64,000 nucleotides of DNA from positions 744,001 through 808,000 of the forward strand of contig WACJ01000007.1 in the NCBI GenBank assembly GCA_008973525.1, read 5' to 3'. Within the stretch, counting starts at the first letter, position 1. Every line of letters starts with the position of its first letter. Origin of the DNA: Stenopsyche tienmushanensis. Lineage: Eukaryota; Arthropoda; Insecta; Trichoptera; Stenopsychidae. Shown here piece after piece: positions 63,651-64,000 of the stretch. Below the pieces are notes generated by a model. It saw only the letters and a list, made by a program, of their open reading frames with translations. It was not told the DNA's origin and searched no databases. The translations under genes were made by a program, and so were the position numbers.

Positions 63651-64000
63651 GTTCATGAGAATCGATCGAATCCACATTTTATACTCTCTTGTGCATTCAA
63701 CATTGAAGATAGCTCTGAGTTTCATTTTGAATACACCCAGCAGGTCACCTGGGTGAACGTATCGAATTAAAATGTTTCATTATAAGTTATTCTAATTTCT
63801 TGTCATCAATTGATTTTCTCATACACATTCATCATTCCTAAAGGATTTCTAAGAATTTCATTTTACTATTGTATAATTTTAAAATAAGCTATACAAAACT
63901 ACATTCCAAATTTGAATTTAATACGATGGCTTGTTAAAGAGTTGTGTTATTTTAATATTAGTATTTATTGGGTTGGTAGTCAAGCATATTAAATTCGTTG
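63651..64000. other. AT-rich non-coding stretch
   Basis: Nothing recognised. CAGCAGGTCACCTGGGTGAA at about 63742 echoes ACTCACCTGGGTGAATGG at 10655-10670, but the match is short. Confidence 0.4.

Noticed and set aside
1..64000. Search by eye for known insect microRNA seeds, snRNAs and tRNAs
   Set aside because: No full mature sequence or promoter/box pair was recognised on either strand; a covariance-model scan could still find divergent ones.
1..64000. CRISPR arrays, bacterial operons or phage genes
   Set aside because: No regularly spaced repeats, no ribosome-binding-site-led gene packing and no long frames; the sequence is of eukaryotic type.

Overview
The window looks like intergenic or intronic DNA from an animal nuclear genome, most likely an insect. 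It is strongly AT-rich with many short A/T runs. Open frames are short (the longest about 129 codons), and I find no operon-like packing, tRNA, rRNA or recognisable host exon. The recognisable coding remnants are mariner and hAT transposases of kinds common in arthropods. The order or species cannot be fixed from what is here.

Layout. 1-9.8 kb: AT-rich non-coding DNA with one tiny mariner-like inverted-repeat element (7605-7698). 9.8-13.1 kb: two related, internally deleted mariner copies in opposite orientation (9843-10573 and 12450-13145). 13-20.5 kb: non-coding DNA with one half of a two-copy interspersed repeat (15118-15266). 20.5-21.3 kb: a deleted hAT copy. 26-28 kb: a cluster holding one copy of a GGGAATCC-ended repeat family, a weak SINE-like tract, and a TTAA-type element that contains a hAT MITE with a near-perfect 8-bp target duplication. 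29.6-30.0 kb: a third mariner fragment with unlike ends. 37.9-42.5 kb: the densest cluster, with three TTAA-ended (piggyBac-like) non-autonomous elements and a 2-kb hAT copy bounded by a perfect 8-bp target duplication, itself hit by another TTAA element. 43.9-57 kb: two more GGGAATCC copies, the second half of the interspersed repeat, and two further, older mariner lineages (49941-50519 and 56206-57010). 57-64 kb: scattered transposon ends and short repeats.

No genes cooperate here. What the window records is layered transposon history: at least three mariner lineages, hAT elements and TTAA-targeting MITEs, all decayed. Several GC-richer islands in the AT-rich background are the best candidates for conserved regulatory DNA, but nothing in one sequence proves that. 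I did not find a convincing new biological system. The best leads are the shared deletion in two mariner copies, the nested insertions with readable target duplications, the three-copy GGGAATCC family, and the unclassified repeat at 15.1 and 46.7 kb.
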